64,000 nt of DNA from Bacteroidales bacterium UBA2939 (GTDB lineage: Bacteria; Bacteroidota; Bacteroidia; Bacteroidales; P3), in the NCBI GenBank assembly GCA_002349055.1, contig DECD01000054.1:130771-194770 (forward strand), in the 5' to 3' direction. The translations under genes were made by a program, and so were the position numbers. The notes beneath the pieces were generated by a model, which saw nothing but the letters and a program-made list of their open reading frames with translations, had not been told where the DNA came from and did not search any database. This document shows, piece by piece, positions 46,831 to 55,552 of this stretch (positions within the stretch are counted from its first letter, which is position 1; every line of letters starts with the position of its first letter).

Positions 46831-49317
46831 ATGAACAATATAGAACAGAAACTGGGATTCGACCGCATCCGCCAAATGGTGGCGGAGCAGTGCACCAACG
46901 CCCTCGCCGTCCGCATGGCCGACGAGATGACTTTCTCCTCCAACTACGAGCCACTGTGCCACGAGCTGAAGCTCGTCGAGGAAATGCGCCAGATAGTGCT
47001 CATGGAGAGCGGATTCCCCCAGCAGGACTTTATCGACCTCACCCCCATCCTTACCCACCTCCGCGTGGGCAACACCATCATCCCCCTCGAGAACCTCTTC
47101 GACCTGAAACTCTCGCTGCGCACCATCCGCGAGTGCTACTATTTTCTCACCTCCGAGGAGCACCAGCAGTACGAGGCCCTGCGCAACCTCGCCATCGAGG
47201 TGGAACTGGGCTACGGCGGCAAGAGCTCGCAGCTCAACGTCATCAACTCGCTTCTGGGAAAGCTCATCGACGACCACGGCGAGCTCTACGACAACGCCTC
47301 CCCTGCCCTCGCCGAGATACGGCGCACCAAAGCCCGCAAGACCGCCGAGGTCGACGCCCAGATAAGCCACACCCTGGCGCGTGCCAAGCGCGAGGGGTGG
47401 GCTCCCGAAGGCGCCGAGGTGACCATCCGCGACGGCCGTCCCGTCATCCCGCTCCTCACCACCCACCGCCGCAAAATCCGCGGCCTCATACAGGACGAGA
47501 GCGCCACCCGCCAGACCGCCTTCGTCGAACCCTCCGAGGTGGTGGAACTCGGCAACGACCTCCGCGAACTGGACTTCGACGAGCGTCATGAGATTCAGCG
47601 CATCCTGCTGACCTTCAGCGACCGCCTGCGTCCCCTGCTACCGCAGCTGGACGAAGCCTACCGCTTCCTCGCCCGCATCGACTTCCTCCGCGCCAAAGCC
47701 CGCGTGGCCGTCGAGCTCAACGCCAGTGTTCCCGTCCTCCACCCCGACCCCCGCATCGAATGGATGGATGCCCGCCACCCCATACTCTACTTGCAGAAGA
47801 AAGGCGGCGTGGTGCCCTTCAACCTAGCGTTATCTAGTTCTACTAGTTTAACTAGCTCAACTAGTTCAACTAGAGACTCCCGCATCCTCATCATCTCCGG
47901 CCCCAACGCCGGCGGCAAGTCCGTCTGCCTCAAGGCCGTGGGCCTGATACAATACATGCTGCAATGCGGCATGCCCGTGCCACTGCGCCCCACCTCCGAG
48001 TGCGGCCTCTTCGGCAGCATCTTCATCGACATCGGCGACCAACAGAGCATCGACAACGACCTCTCCACCTACACCTCGCACCTGCAAAACATGAAAGCCT
48101 TGCTTGCCGAGGCCAAGGGAAACACCCTCTTCCTCCTCGACGAGCTGGGCGGCGGCACCGAGCCGCGCTCGGGGTGCGCCATCGCCGAGGCCATGCTCGA
48201 GACACTCTACCATTGCGGCTCTTTCGGTGTGGTGACCACCCACTTCGCCGACCTCAAGCTGATGGCCGACAGCCTCCCCGGCATTGTCAACGGAGCCATG
48301 CTCTTCGACACCGACGCCATGCGCCCCCTCTACCGCCTCGCCGTGGGTCATCCCGGCAGCAGCTTCGCCTTCGAGATTGCCGAGAGCATCGGATTCCCCA
48401 AGGATGTGCTCGACCGTGCCGGTGAGAAGGTGGGACGAGAACAGCTCAACTTTGAGCACCAGCTGCAGCAACTCGAACTCGACAAGCAGGAGATTGCCCG
48501 CCAGAAAGAGGAGCTGCGCGTGGCCGACGAGTTCCTCAACGAGGTGACGCAGAAATACCAGCGGCTGAACGACAACCTGCAAGCCCGCCGCCACGAGATT
48601 ATCAGCGGCGCCCGCCGCGAGGCGCAGCAGATACTCACCGACGCCAACCGTACCGTCGAACGCACCATCAGCGACATCAAATCGGCCAAAGCCGAGAAGG
48701 AGGCCACCCAGCAGGCCCGCGCCCGTCTGGCCGAAGCCACCCGTGAGAATGAAGATGAAATAATTAGGAATGAGAAATTAGGAATTAGGAATAAAACGGC
48801 AGCCAATTCCTCATTACTAATTCCTAATTCCTCATTGGAACAGGCTTTGCCTGTCACCGTGGACAGCATCGTCCGCATCGACGGGCAGGACACCTTCGGG
48901 CAGGTGGTGGAAATCAAGGGCAAGAAAGCCGTCGTGGAGAGCAACAGCCTCCGCATGACCATCCCGCTCAACCGACTCACAGGCACCGCCAAGCAGAAGA
49001 TTCCCACCTCGAAGAAACCAGCCACTCAGTCCTTCTCCTCCATCTATGACGAGATGAACGAGAAGCGAGCCCACTTCAACCCCACCCTCGACCTCCGCGG
49101 CCACCGCGCCGAGGAAGCCCTCGACCTGCTGCACAAGTTCCTCGACGAGGCCATCCTCCTCAGCGAGAAGGAGGTGCGCATCCTCCACGGCAAAGGCTAC
49201 GGCATCCTCATGCAGGTCATCCACCAGGAGCTGAAAGGCATGCGCGAAGTCCGCACCTTCCACCCCGAGAAGGTAGAATTGGGCGGCGTGGGCGTCACCA
49301 TTGTCAACCTCCGCTAG
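46831..49317 (+). CDS. mutS2: MutS2, Smr-domain ATPase
   Basis: 828 residues. A MutS-like core precedes the ATPase with Walker A SGPNAGGKS and Walker B FLLDELGGGTEP. A long coiled coil (about 510-640) follows, and a Smr nuclease domain ends the protein (LDLRGHRAEEALDLL and LHGKGYGIL). MutS2 suppresses homologous recombination or acts at stalled, collided ribosomes. Two in-frame arrays are inserted: residues about 335-348, in the loop before Walker A, and about 644-669, in the linker after the coiled coil. The stop shares a CTAG with the convergent gene. Confidence 0.95.
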   Translation: MNNIEQKLGFDRIRQMVAEQCTNALAVRMADEMTFSSNYEPLCHELKLVEEMRQIVLMESGFPQQDFIDLTPILTHLRVGNTIIPLENLFDLKLSLRTIRECYYFLTSEEHQQYEALRNLAIEVELGYGGKSSQLNVINSLLGKLIDDHGELYDNASPALAEIRRTKARKTAEVDAQISHTLARAKREGWAPEGAEVTIRDGRPVIPLLTTHRRKIRGLIQDESATRQTAFVEPSEVVELGNDLRELDFDERHEIQRILLTFSDRLRPLLPQLDEAYRFLARIDFLRAKARVAVELNASVPVLHPDPRIEWMDARHPILYLQKKGGVVPFNLALSSSTSLTSSTSSTRDSRILIISGPNAGGKSVCLKAVGLIQYMLQCGMPVPLRPTSECGLFGSIFIDIGDQQSIDNDLSTYTSHLQNMKALLAEAKGNTLFLLDELGGGTEPRSGCAIAEAMLETLYHCGSFGVVTTHFADLKLMADSLPGIVNGAMLFDTDAMRPLYRLAVGHPGSSFAFEIAESIGFPKDVLDRAGEKVGREQLNFEHQLQQLELDKQEIARQKEELRVADEFLNEVTQKYQRLNDNLQARRHEIISGARREAQQILTDANRTVERTISDIKSAKAEKEATQQARARLAEATRENEDEIIRNEKLGIRNKTAANSSLLIPNSSLEQALPVTVDSIVRIDGQDTFGQVVEIKGKKAVVESNSLRMTIPLNRLTGTAKQKIPTSKKPATQSFSSIYDEMNEKRAHFNPTLDLRGHRAEEALDLLHKFLDEAILLSEKEVRILHGKGYGILMQVIHQELKGMREVRTFHPEKVELGGVGVTIVNLR
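47833..47874. repeat. In-frame CTAGTTCAA array inside mutS2
   Basis: About five 9-base units encode a Ser/Thr-rich SSTSLTSSTSST stretch just ahead of the Walker A strand. The same word occurs in the beta-mannosidase (58331-58380). Confidence 0.93.
48760..48836. repeat. In-frame inverted pair of AATTAGG / TAATTCC arrays inside mutS2
   Basis: Left arm 48760-48792, 12-base spacer, right arm 48805-48836. It keeps the frame (encoding RNEKLGIRN then SSLLIPNSSLE) and can fold into one hairpin. Same word as 311-407. Confidence 0.93.
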
Positions 49318-51851
49318 CGACAGCGAATCCGGTTACTGAAACTGAAAAGACGCCATCGGTTGTATTCGCCGGGGCAATAGAGGTGCATGCCTTGAAGGCC
49401 CTTCTCGGGGAGGTCTAAGTAGCGCCACACGGACGGGACGAACTGCTGACGGTCGGGATAGACGACCTGCGGAGCTTGGCGCAGACGTTGCTCATCATAG
49501 TAGCGCGTCCATTCCAAGAAATGCCGTTCCATATAGAAATATAGGACGTTGAACTGTTTCATATAGTCCTTTGCCCGGGGCCCAACAGCGAAACCTACCA
49601 CGACATTCGACGGCTCGCCGTGCCATACCGACGCCACACTGCACATCACAATTCCCTCCACCTCTCCCAACGGGTATTCCAACACACGCTCGTCGCCATT
49701 CAGAATCACTTCGCGGCAGTCGGTCAGCTGCCCGTTCACCTCCAGCATCACCACTGCCCGCACCTCCTTCTGCCACGAGGCTATATGAATTCGCAAGGTG
49801 TCGCCAACGGCGACCATCCCTTGGTTCTCCATCCACGCATCGATATGTGAGCCACTTATCGGATACCGTCCCTGATAGACGGTCGTATGGCTCGACTTGT
49901 CCCCTGCGCTGAGGGTGGCGCGATAGACGCCGTCGGGCGCCAACAGTGGCAGGGCAAAGGCGTGATTCTTAGCCGACTCGAAATGTCGGTGCCAAATACC
50001 TACCTGCTCGGCCACCGGCCAGTCGTCGGTGTGGTTGACGTAGCGACTGTAGGCAAAGCCGGGATAGCGCCGCTCAAACTCGGCGGAATCGATGGAATGC
50101 TCGGCATCGTGCGAAAGCATGGTATGGTTGAGCCGATGGACGGCGGGCGGCAGCAGACGCTCCACCGAGAGTTCGGCGTCGACTGCGGGCGTATATTTCA
50201 TCTCGCCGGCCGTATAGTCCCAGCATCCATAGGAGAACCAGATGCTGTCGCACGTGAGGCTGTCGATGTAAAGGCCGTGCTCCTTTTCGAAGTATTCTTT
50301 CAGTTCCTCCTCGCTTGGAGAATCATCCTCATCCTCTTCCTCCTCCCACTCATCATCCACGCTATTGGTGTTCAACACATAATTTTCCAAATCCAACGGA
50401 TAGGCACGCATGCCGCGGGCCAGATTCAATCCCTTGTAGGGAGCATAGAGCCGATAGTCTTCACGAGGGGAATCATCGGGCACATCGAAAGCGAAGCATC
50501 CATGCTGGTCGGTGCGCGTGGAGGCCACCGTCTCTCCCTTCAACTGCAAATACATCTGAAACCCTTGCACCGGCTTGCCCGTGCGGCTGTCCATCACCAC
50601 GCCACGACCCACCTGGTCGGCCATCAGGTAGCGGTCGCTGAAGACGACCTCCTGCGCCTCATAGCTGCGGAAGAGACTGTCGGCCGAAGCCCACAGCAGG
50701 TAGCGCCCCGTGGGCATAGGCGGCAGGTAGACGTAGGCCTCGTGGTAGTCCAGATCGGGATGTTCCGTCACCTCCATCGTCCATTCCTTCAACACCTTCG
50801 GATGCTCCCGTTCCAAGGTATCCAACGGCGTCAGCCTCAGATAGACCGTCTTCGTCATGCGGTGCCAGAGTGTGCCCAAAGCCCACTCGTCGGCAGCATA
50901 GGGCACAATGTAGGGGCGGTGGTCGTCCTTCAAGCGCACATCGCCCGTCAGCACCCGCCCACGCAACACCAAGGCATGCCACGCCGCAACACTCCCAGCC
51001 CAGAACATCCGGATGGTGTCGCACCATCCGATAATATCCCGATAGCGATAGCCTGCGCCATACTTCTCGGCATCCTCGAGGGCTGCCTTGGCCATGCGCA
51101 AATAGTATTCCGCCATCAGCACCGAAGTATCGCCACGGTGATTGGAGAGGTGGCGTTCGTACTGATCCGTGCCCCAGCGGTCACGCATGGAAAACTGCAA
51201 GTCGAGCCAGAGCCTTGCATGCGGCACACTTTCATAACTGCGATACAGCGAATCGTCGGCAAAGGCTTCGCGTGTCGATGCGAGCTTGAAGAGCCGCCGC
51301 TGCTCGGCAGTGGGCAGCACTCCCAGACGCACCATCGCAATGCTGTCGCGTTCGCCGAAGAGGCTTCGGCTGCTTTGCGAAGGCATCGGGTTTTCCTTTT
51401 CTTTGGTCCAACGGCGCATAGGCTTGCCCATCAGCGAACAGCATACGGCGCTGTCGCCGGTGTCGTCGCGCATCACGCGTGCGTCGGCATAGGAGGCCAC
51501 ATGGAACGGCAGCGTGTCGCTCCCGTTGCCGCTCGACCACACCGCCTGTAGCAAGCCCGTCAGCTGAATCCATCCCTCCATGCCCTCGCGCCTCGAGCAG
51601 GCCGTAAGGGTGTAGGTGCTGTCGCCACGCAGAGCGGCGCCGTAGTATAGGCAGCGGTAGTGGTCGACGGTCAGCGAGGTATCGCAGCGCTCGAAACGCT
51701 TGACCAAGCTCTTGTATCGGTACTCTCCGAACCAGCGGCCCGTCTCCTTCTTTATCAGTTCATAGTTGGGCGGCAGCGGCGCGGGATTTTCCTGCGCCAC
51801 AGCGGGCAACGTCATCAGTGCCAACAGGGTCAACAGCAGCAGTCTTTTCAT
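49314..51851 (-). CDS. Large secreted protein, paralog of the next gene
   Basis: 845 residues, signal peptide cut after LPAVAQ. The N-terminal half is helical. A middle beta domain (about 400-500: GRYLLWASADSL, GRGVVMDSRTGKPVQGFQMYLQL) looks like macroglobulin/carboxypeptidase-regulatory Ig-like folds. A very acidic run (DDEWEEEEDEDD) follows, then Ig-like segments with VAVGDTLRIHIAS. Several segments align with 51848-53488, so the two are tandem paralogs. The layout recalls the first part of Bacteroidetes alpha-2-macroglobulins, but no thioester motif is present, so the family is uncertain. The stop shares CTAG with mutS2. Confidence 0.75.
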   Translation of the reverse strand: MKRLLLLTLLALMTLPAVAQENPAPLPPNYELIKKETGRWFGEYRYKSLVKRFERCDTSLTVDHYRCLYYGAALRGDSTYTLTACSRREGMEGWIQLTGLLQAVWSSGNGSDTLPFHVASYADARVMRDDTGDSAVCCSLMGKPMRRWTKEKENPMPSQSSRSLFGERDSIAMVRLGVLPTAEQRRLFKLASTREAFADDSLYRSYESVPHARLWLDLQFSMRDRWGTDQYERHLSNHRGDTSVLMAEYYLRMAKAALEDAEKYGAGYRYRDIIGWCDTIRMFWAGSVAAWHALVLRGRVLTGDVRLKDDHRPYIVPYAADEWALGTLWHRMTKTVYLRLTPLDTLEREHPKVLKEWTMEVTEHPDLDYHEAYVYLPPMPTGRYLLWASADSLFRSYEAQEVVFSDRYLMADQVGRGVVMDSRTGKPVQGFQMYLQLKGETVASTRTDQHGCFAFDVPDDSPREDYRLYAPYKGLNLARGMRAYPLDLENYVLNTNSVDDEWEEEEDEDDSPSEEELKEYFEKEHGLYIDSLTCDSIWFSYGCWDYTAGEMKYTPAVDAELSVERLLPPAVHRLNHTMLSHDAEHSIDSAEFERRYPGFAYSRYVNHTDDWPVAEQVGIWHRHFESAKNHAFALPLLAPDGVYRATLSAGDKSSHTTVYQGRYPISGSHIDAWMENQGMVAVGDTLRIHIASWQKEVRAVVMLEVNGQLTDCREVILNGDERVLEYPLGEVEGIVMCSVASVWHGEPSNVVVGFAVGPRAKDYMKQFNVLYFYMERHFLEWTRYYDEQRLRQAPQVVYPDRQQFVPSVWRYLDLPEKGLQGMHLYCPGEYNRWRLFSFSNRIRCR

Positions 51852-53488
51852 GGTCTAAACGGATTATTTTCAATACATTGTCTAGAGACATCATAGGTCT
51901 CGTGTTCAAAGAGCAGGTTCCAATACCAGTCCCATTGCGTACGGCCGACGGTCACATCGACGGTGTTGGCGTAGAACTCGCCGTGCCACAGCGAGAGGAG
52001 CCTCACCTGAGTCACACCCCTTTGCAGCAGAGGCAGTTCGAGTGTGGTGCATTCCTCGTTGAGCAACAACCTGCGCGTCTCCTTTTTCCTGCCGTTCACC
52101 TCCACCTCGCATATCACCGTCACCCCCGAATAGCAGCTGCCCACGCCAATGCGCAGCGTGTCGCCCAGAGCGTGTTTCTTATCTTGATAATCAATATAGA
52201 ACGGCACCGTTCCGTCGGCGAAACCGAATGTGCGGTAATAGAATCGGGTCACCTCCGTCTCCTCCCCTTCGGGTTGCGGCACTTCAGCTGTGATGCGGTA
52301 GAAACCTGGTGTCCAATAGGGTAGCGTCCAGTTGAGAATTCCATCCTTGTCGCTGACCGGGACATCGACAATGGTGGTGTCGACCACCTCACCCTTGCCG
52401 GGCCAAGCCCATGTCCCGGGATCCATCAGTAGGTACGGGTAACGGTGGGCGAACTCGGCGCTGTCCATCGAATGGTGCGTATGGCTGCCGACAGGCATCG
52501 ACAAATCATAGTTCATCCTCCATGGCTGCGGCACCGCGAAGCGCTCTCGGATGAACCTCACACGTGTCTCGAACGGCTCCCGGCTGTAGTTCTCCACCCT
52601 AAAAAAGAACGTATCGTTTTTGATTACAGAATTTTTTATCTCACGGAGACTGGTAAAATCTATCGCGGGGTCGAAATTGGGGTCAATAAACCCCGTGTCA
52701 GCCCCACCCAGCGGAAAAAAGTATCCATAGTCGCCCGACAGGCTCGTCACCGCCTCACCGACACCAAAATCATTGGGCTCCAGATGCAACGTATCCACAC
52801 AGGCGCTGTCCCCTTCGCGGAAAATGGGAAAATCGCCCACAAATCCCTCACACACAACCTGCACTGTATCGCCACCGAAGCGCTCGTAGGACCCGAACCT
52901 GTCATGGTTCAACGAGAAGCCAGCCTCTTGGGTTCCGGCTTCCACCAGATAATAACGGTAGGGCGGTAGGCCGTCAAAACGGAAGGCTCCCATCGAGTCG
53001 GTGACCGTTGTGGACACTAGTTCCCCATTCTCATAACATTTCAGCCGAACTTCAGCCCCTACAACCGGGATTCCGCTTGCTGCATCGAGCAGATAGCCCC
53101 TGTTGCCGTAAGTCCAAAAGTTTTCACTGCAATTGATTATCATGACGGTATCGGCACGCGTGATAACAGCCTCGGCCAGAGGCGTTCCACCCTTTCGCGT
53201 CGAGGCCTGCAGAAGGTAGCGTCCCGCTGGCACCGGCGGCAAATAGAGGCCCTCCACACATTTACTCCTCTCTCCCGTCTCCACCTGCCACTCCTGCCGC
53301 TGCGTGCTGTCGGCCACGGGCGTCATGCTGACCCACAAGGGCGTCTCCTCTTCATGATAGACCCCCATCAGCGTCCATTCACCCGCAGGATAGGCACCGT
53401 TGCGCATGCTGAAACGAACCTCCCCGAGTTGCACCTCGCTTGCGCAACCCACTAGCAACAAAAAAGTTGCAAAGAGTGTCCATTTCAT
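51848..53488 (-). CDS. Secreted lipoprotein with Ig-like domains, paralog of the downstream gene
   Basis: 546 residues from ATG 53486-53488 (MKWTLFATFLLLVGC, a lipoprotein signal). The frame is open up to 53611, but a consensus promoter at 53511-53542 excludes the longer form. Domains: an N-terminal beta domain, a carboxypeptidase-regulatory-like domain (about 130-190, with LLDAASGIPVVGAEVRL and GAFRFDGLPPYRYY), then further beta domains. Segments SMDSAEFAHRYPY, ALGDTLRIGVGS and LSLWHGEFYAN match the downstream 845-residue protein. The stop overlaps that gene's start (ATGA). Function unknown. Confidence 0.78.
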   Translation of the reverse strand: MKWTLFATFLLLVGCASEVQLGEVRFSMRNGAYPAGEWTLMGVYHEEETPLWVSMTPVADSTQRQEWQVETGERSKCVEGLYLPPVPAGRYLLQASTRKGGTPLAEAVITRADTVMIINCSENFWTYGNRGYLLDAASGIPVVGAEVRLKCYENGELVSTTVTDSMGAFRFDGLPPYRYYLVEAGTQEAGFSLNHDRFGSYERFGGDTVQVVCEGFVGDFPIFREGDSACVDTLHLEPNDFGVGEAVTSLSGDYGYFFPLGGADTGFIDPNFDPAIDFTSLREIKNSVIKNDTFFFRVENYSREPFETRVRFIRERFAVPQPWRMNYDLSMPVGSHTHHSMDSAEFAHRYPYLLMDPGTWAWPGKGEVVDTTIVDVPVSDKDGILNWTLPYWTPGFYRITAEVPQPEGEETEVTRFYYRTFGFADGTVPFYIDYQDKKHALGDTLRIGVGSCYSGVTVICEVEVNGRKKETRRLLLNEECTTLELPLLQRGVTQVRLLSLWHGEFYANTVDVTVGRTQWDWYWNLLFEHETYDVSRQCIENNPFRP

Positions 53489-53510
53489 TTTCCTTTCCAT
53501 TTCCTGTTTG

Positions 53511-53542
53511 CAAAAATACATCTTTTTCCTTTTCCGAACAAA
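53511..53542 (-). promoter_or_regulatory. Consensus promoter of the paired secreted-protein operon
   Basis: Minus strand TTTG (53539-53542), 20-base spacer, TATTTTTG (53511-53518). It fixes the start codon at 53488. Confidence 0.75.
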
Positions 53543-53627
53543 AAAACCGACTACATATATATAATAACAGCATTTTCCCCGAATCTCTACAGCAGGGGAT
53601 GAATTTAACAATAATTAACACGAACGG

Positions 53628-53737
53628 CCTACCATCCACCTACCAACACCCTATCATCTCCTACCGTGGTAGGAGTTGGGTAGGAGTTGGGTGGGAGTTG
53701 ATAGGGAGTTGATAGGGAGATGGTACTAAGTATCAGG
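53628..53737 (-). repeat. Palindromic CAACTCC repeat, family member 3 (reverse orientation)
   Basis: Read on the minus strand it opens CCTGATACTTAGTACCATCTCC, passes through CAACTCC 11-mers and turns at CTCCTACC-AC-GGTAGGAG (53658-53675), then returns. It is close to member 1 at 24617-24715. It sits in the 340-base gene-free interval 53489-53828, which otherwise holds two promoters and a short leader hairpin. Confidence 0.9.
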
Positions 53738-53776
53738 CAGTTGGAAATTGGCTTTTTCGGGTGTGTTTTTTTTTCG

Positions 53777-53813
53777 TATATTTGCATGTGGAACTGGAGG
53801 CCATGGAGCCTCC
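53777..53813 (+). promoter_or_regulatory. hydF promoter and leader hairpin
   Basis: TATATTTG at 53777-53784 matches the -7 consensus. The leader then carries a small hairpin GGAGGC-CATGGA-GCCTCC (53796-53813) 15 bases before the GTG start. Confidence 0.6.
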
Positions 53814-53828
53814 TAAAATATTGTAAAC

Positions 53829-54986
53829 GTGAGTAAAGGGAATGAACTGAAGCCCAGAATAGGCTTTTTTGGGCGCCGCAACGTGGGCAAGAGCACGATG
53901 ATCAATTTTTTGACCGGACAGCAGGTTGCCATCGTCAGCGACACCGCTGGGACGACGACGGACCCCGTGCGCAAGAGCATGGAGATTGGCGGCATCGGTC
54001 CCGTGGTGCTGGTGGACACGGCCGGCATTGACGACGAGGGTGAGCTGGGTGCCCTGCGTGTGGAGAAGAGCATGGCGGCGCTGGCCGAGGTCGACCTGGC
54101 GCTACTGCTCTATACCGAAGGCAGTTACGGAGAGCCCGAGGAGCGCGTGGAACGCTGGTGCAGCGAGCACGGGACGCCGATGCTCAAGGTGAGGACGAAA
54201 GGGGAGCCTATCGACAAGGAGGGCTTGATTGCCAAGATAAGGGATGCGCTGCCGGAGAGCGCCTACCGCGGACGGTCGCTGCTGGGAGACGTTGTTGCCC
54301 AGGGCGATACGGTGGTGCTGGTGACGCCCATCGATAGCTCGGCACCCGAAGGGAGGATGATTCTGCCGCAGGTACAGGTGCTGCGCGACCTGATGGACCT
54401 GCACGCGGTGGCGGTGTTCTGCCAGCCGGAGGAGCTGGAAGTGGAAAGTGGAAAGTGGAAAGTGGAAAGTCCCCGGTTGGTCATCACTGACAGTCAGGCG
54501 TTTGAGAGGGTAGCGGCGGTGGTGCCGGAGGAGGTGCCGCTGACGAGTTTCAGCGTGGTGCTGGCTCGGCAGAAGGGTCTTTTCGAGGAGTATCTGTCTG
54601 GCACCAGGAAGATTGGAGCGCTGAAGGACGGCGACCGCGTGCTGCTGCTGGAGAGCTGCACCCACAACGTGACCTGCGAGGACATCGGCCGCGTGAAGCT
54701 GCCCGCAGCGCTGAAGAAAGCCACCGGCAAAGACCTCCAATTCGACATCCTCGCCGGCAACGACGCAATTCCTAATTCCTCATTCCTAATTTCTAATTAC
54801 AGCCTTGTCATCCAATGCGGCGGCTGTGTGATTAGCGCGCAGCAGGTGAAAGCGCGCCTGCTGGGCGCCTTGGAGGCGGGTGTGCCGGTGAGCAACTACG
54901 GGCTGGCATTGGCCTGGTGCAACGGCATCTTCGACAGAGCAACGAGAATTTTTCACACGAATTTCCACGAATTAACCATTAATTAA
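53829..54986 (+). CDS. hydF: [FeFe]-hydrogenase maturation GTPase
   Basis: 385 residues, GTG start. The N-terminal GTPase has P-loop GRRNVGKS and DTAGIDDEG. The C-terminal cluster domain has Cys277-x-His279 and, 50 residues on, Cys330-x-x-Cys333, the HydF 4Fe-4S pattern. It is the scaffold on which the H-cluster is built and passed to the hydrogenase. hydE, hydG and hydA are not in this window. Two arrays lie in frame: residues about 203-214 (ESGKWKVES) and about 313-324 (IPNSSFLIS), the latter within the Cys/His spacer. The tail after GIFDRA is also repeat-derived. Confidence 0.94.
   Translation: MSKGNELKPRIGFFGRRNVGKSTMINFLTGQQVAIVSDTAGTTTDPVRKSMEIGGIGPVVLVDTAGIDDEGELGALRVEKSMAALAEVDLALLLYTEGSYGEPEERVERWCSEHGTPMLKVRTKGEPIDKEGLIAKIRDALPESAYRGRSLLGDVVAQGDTVVLVTPIDSSAPEGRMILPQVQVLRDLMDLHAVAVFCQPEELEVESGKWKVESPRLVITDSQAFERVAAVVPEEVPLTSFSVVLARQKGLFEEYLSGTRKIGALKDGDRVLLLESCTHNVTCEDIGRVKLPAALKKATGKDLQFDILAGNDAIPNSSFLISNYSLVIQCGGCVISAQQVKARLLGALEAGVPVSNYGLALAWCNGIFDRATRIFHTNFHELTIN
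54437..54470. repeat. In-frame GGAAAGT array inside hydF
   Basis: Nearly five heptamers in a linker between the GTPase and the following domain. The word recurs in cinA (56231-56262, complement) and the beta-mannosidase (59446-59479). Confidence 0.93.
54767..54799. repeat. In-frame TAATTCC array inside hydF
   Basis: Four to five imperfect heptamers (aattcct, aattcctc, attcct, aatttct) encode IPNSSFLISN, replacing the usual segment before the CGGC cluster motif. Confidence 0.88.
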
Positions 54987-55025
54987 TTCATGAACAATTA
55001 CATGGTAATTTGTGTTAAACCACTA
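54945..55025. repeat. ACGAATTTC / AATTAA repeats at the end of hydF
   Basis: Imperfect copies of cacgaattt, then attaattaattcatg and an inverted ggtaatttgtgttaa. They encode the hydF tail (HTNFHELTIN) and fill the gap to folA. Confidence 0.6.
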
Positions 55026-55030
55026 AAAAT

Positions 55031-55552
55031 ATGATTGATGTAAATAAAAAACCATCCTTGTCGATTATAGTGGCGATGGCTGAGAATCTGGCCATCGGCA
55101 AGGACAACGACCTGCTGTGGCACCTCGGCAGCGACCTCAAGCGTTTCAAGAAACTGACCATGGGTCACCCGGTGGTGATGGGACGCCGCACCTGGGAGAG
55201 CCTGCCCAAACGTCCGCTGCCGGGCAGACGCAACATTGTGTTCACTCAAAATCCTGATTTCAAAGACGAAGGTGCGGAGGTGGTGCATAGCGTGAACGGC
55301 CTCTTCAAGGCGCTGAAGGACTGCAACGACGAGGTTTTCGTTATGGGAGGCGCCTCGATCTACCAGTTGCTGCTCCCGTTCACCAACAAGCTGTATGTCA
55401 CGCGTGTATACCGTGAATTCGACGGCGATGTCTTTTTCCCGGTCATCGATATGTCGGAGTTTAACCTGGTGAGTCTGAGCGACCCCATGTTTGACGAGGA
55501 GAGCGGCCTGGATTACGCCTACGAGGAATACGTCAGAAAGTTCAGAATATGA
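55031..55552 (+). CDS. folA: Dihydrofolate reductase
   Basis: 173 residues. Family motifs: SIIVAMAENLAIGKDNDLLWHL (nucleotide and substrate loop), MGRRTWESLP, VFVMGGASIYQLLLP and a C-terminal YVTRVYREFDGDVFFP. It reduces dihydrofolate to tetrahydrofolate for thymidylate and purine synthesis. Its stop overlaps the cinA start by four bases. Confidence 0.96.
   Translation: MIDVNKKPSLSIIVAMAENLAIGKDNDLLWHLGSDLKRFKKLTMGHPVVMGRRTWESLPKRPLPGRRNIVFTQNPDFKDEGAEVVHSVNGLFKALKDCNDEVFVMGGASIYQLLLPFTNKLYVTRVYREFDGDVFFPVIDMSEFNLVSLSDPMFDEESGLDYAYEEYVRKFRI

Noticed and set aside
53489..53611. Upstream extension of the lipoprotein gene
   Set aside because: A full TTTG-N20-TATTTTTG promoter lies inside it and a lipoprotein signal starts at 53488.
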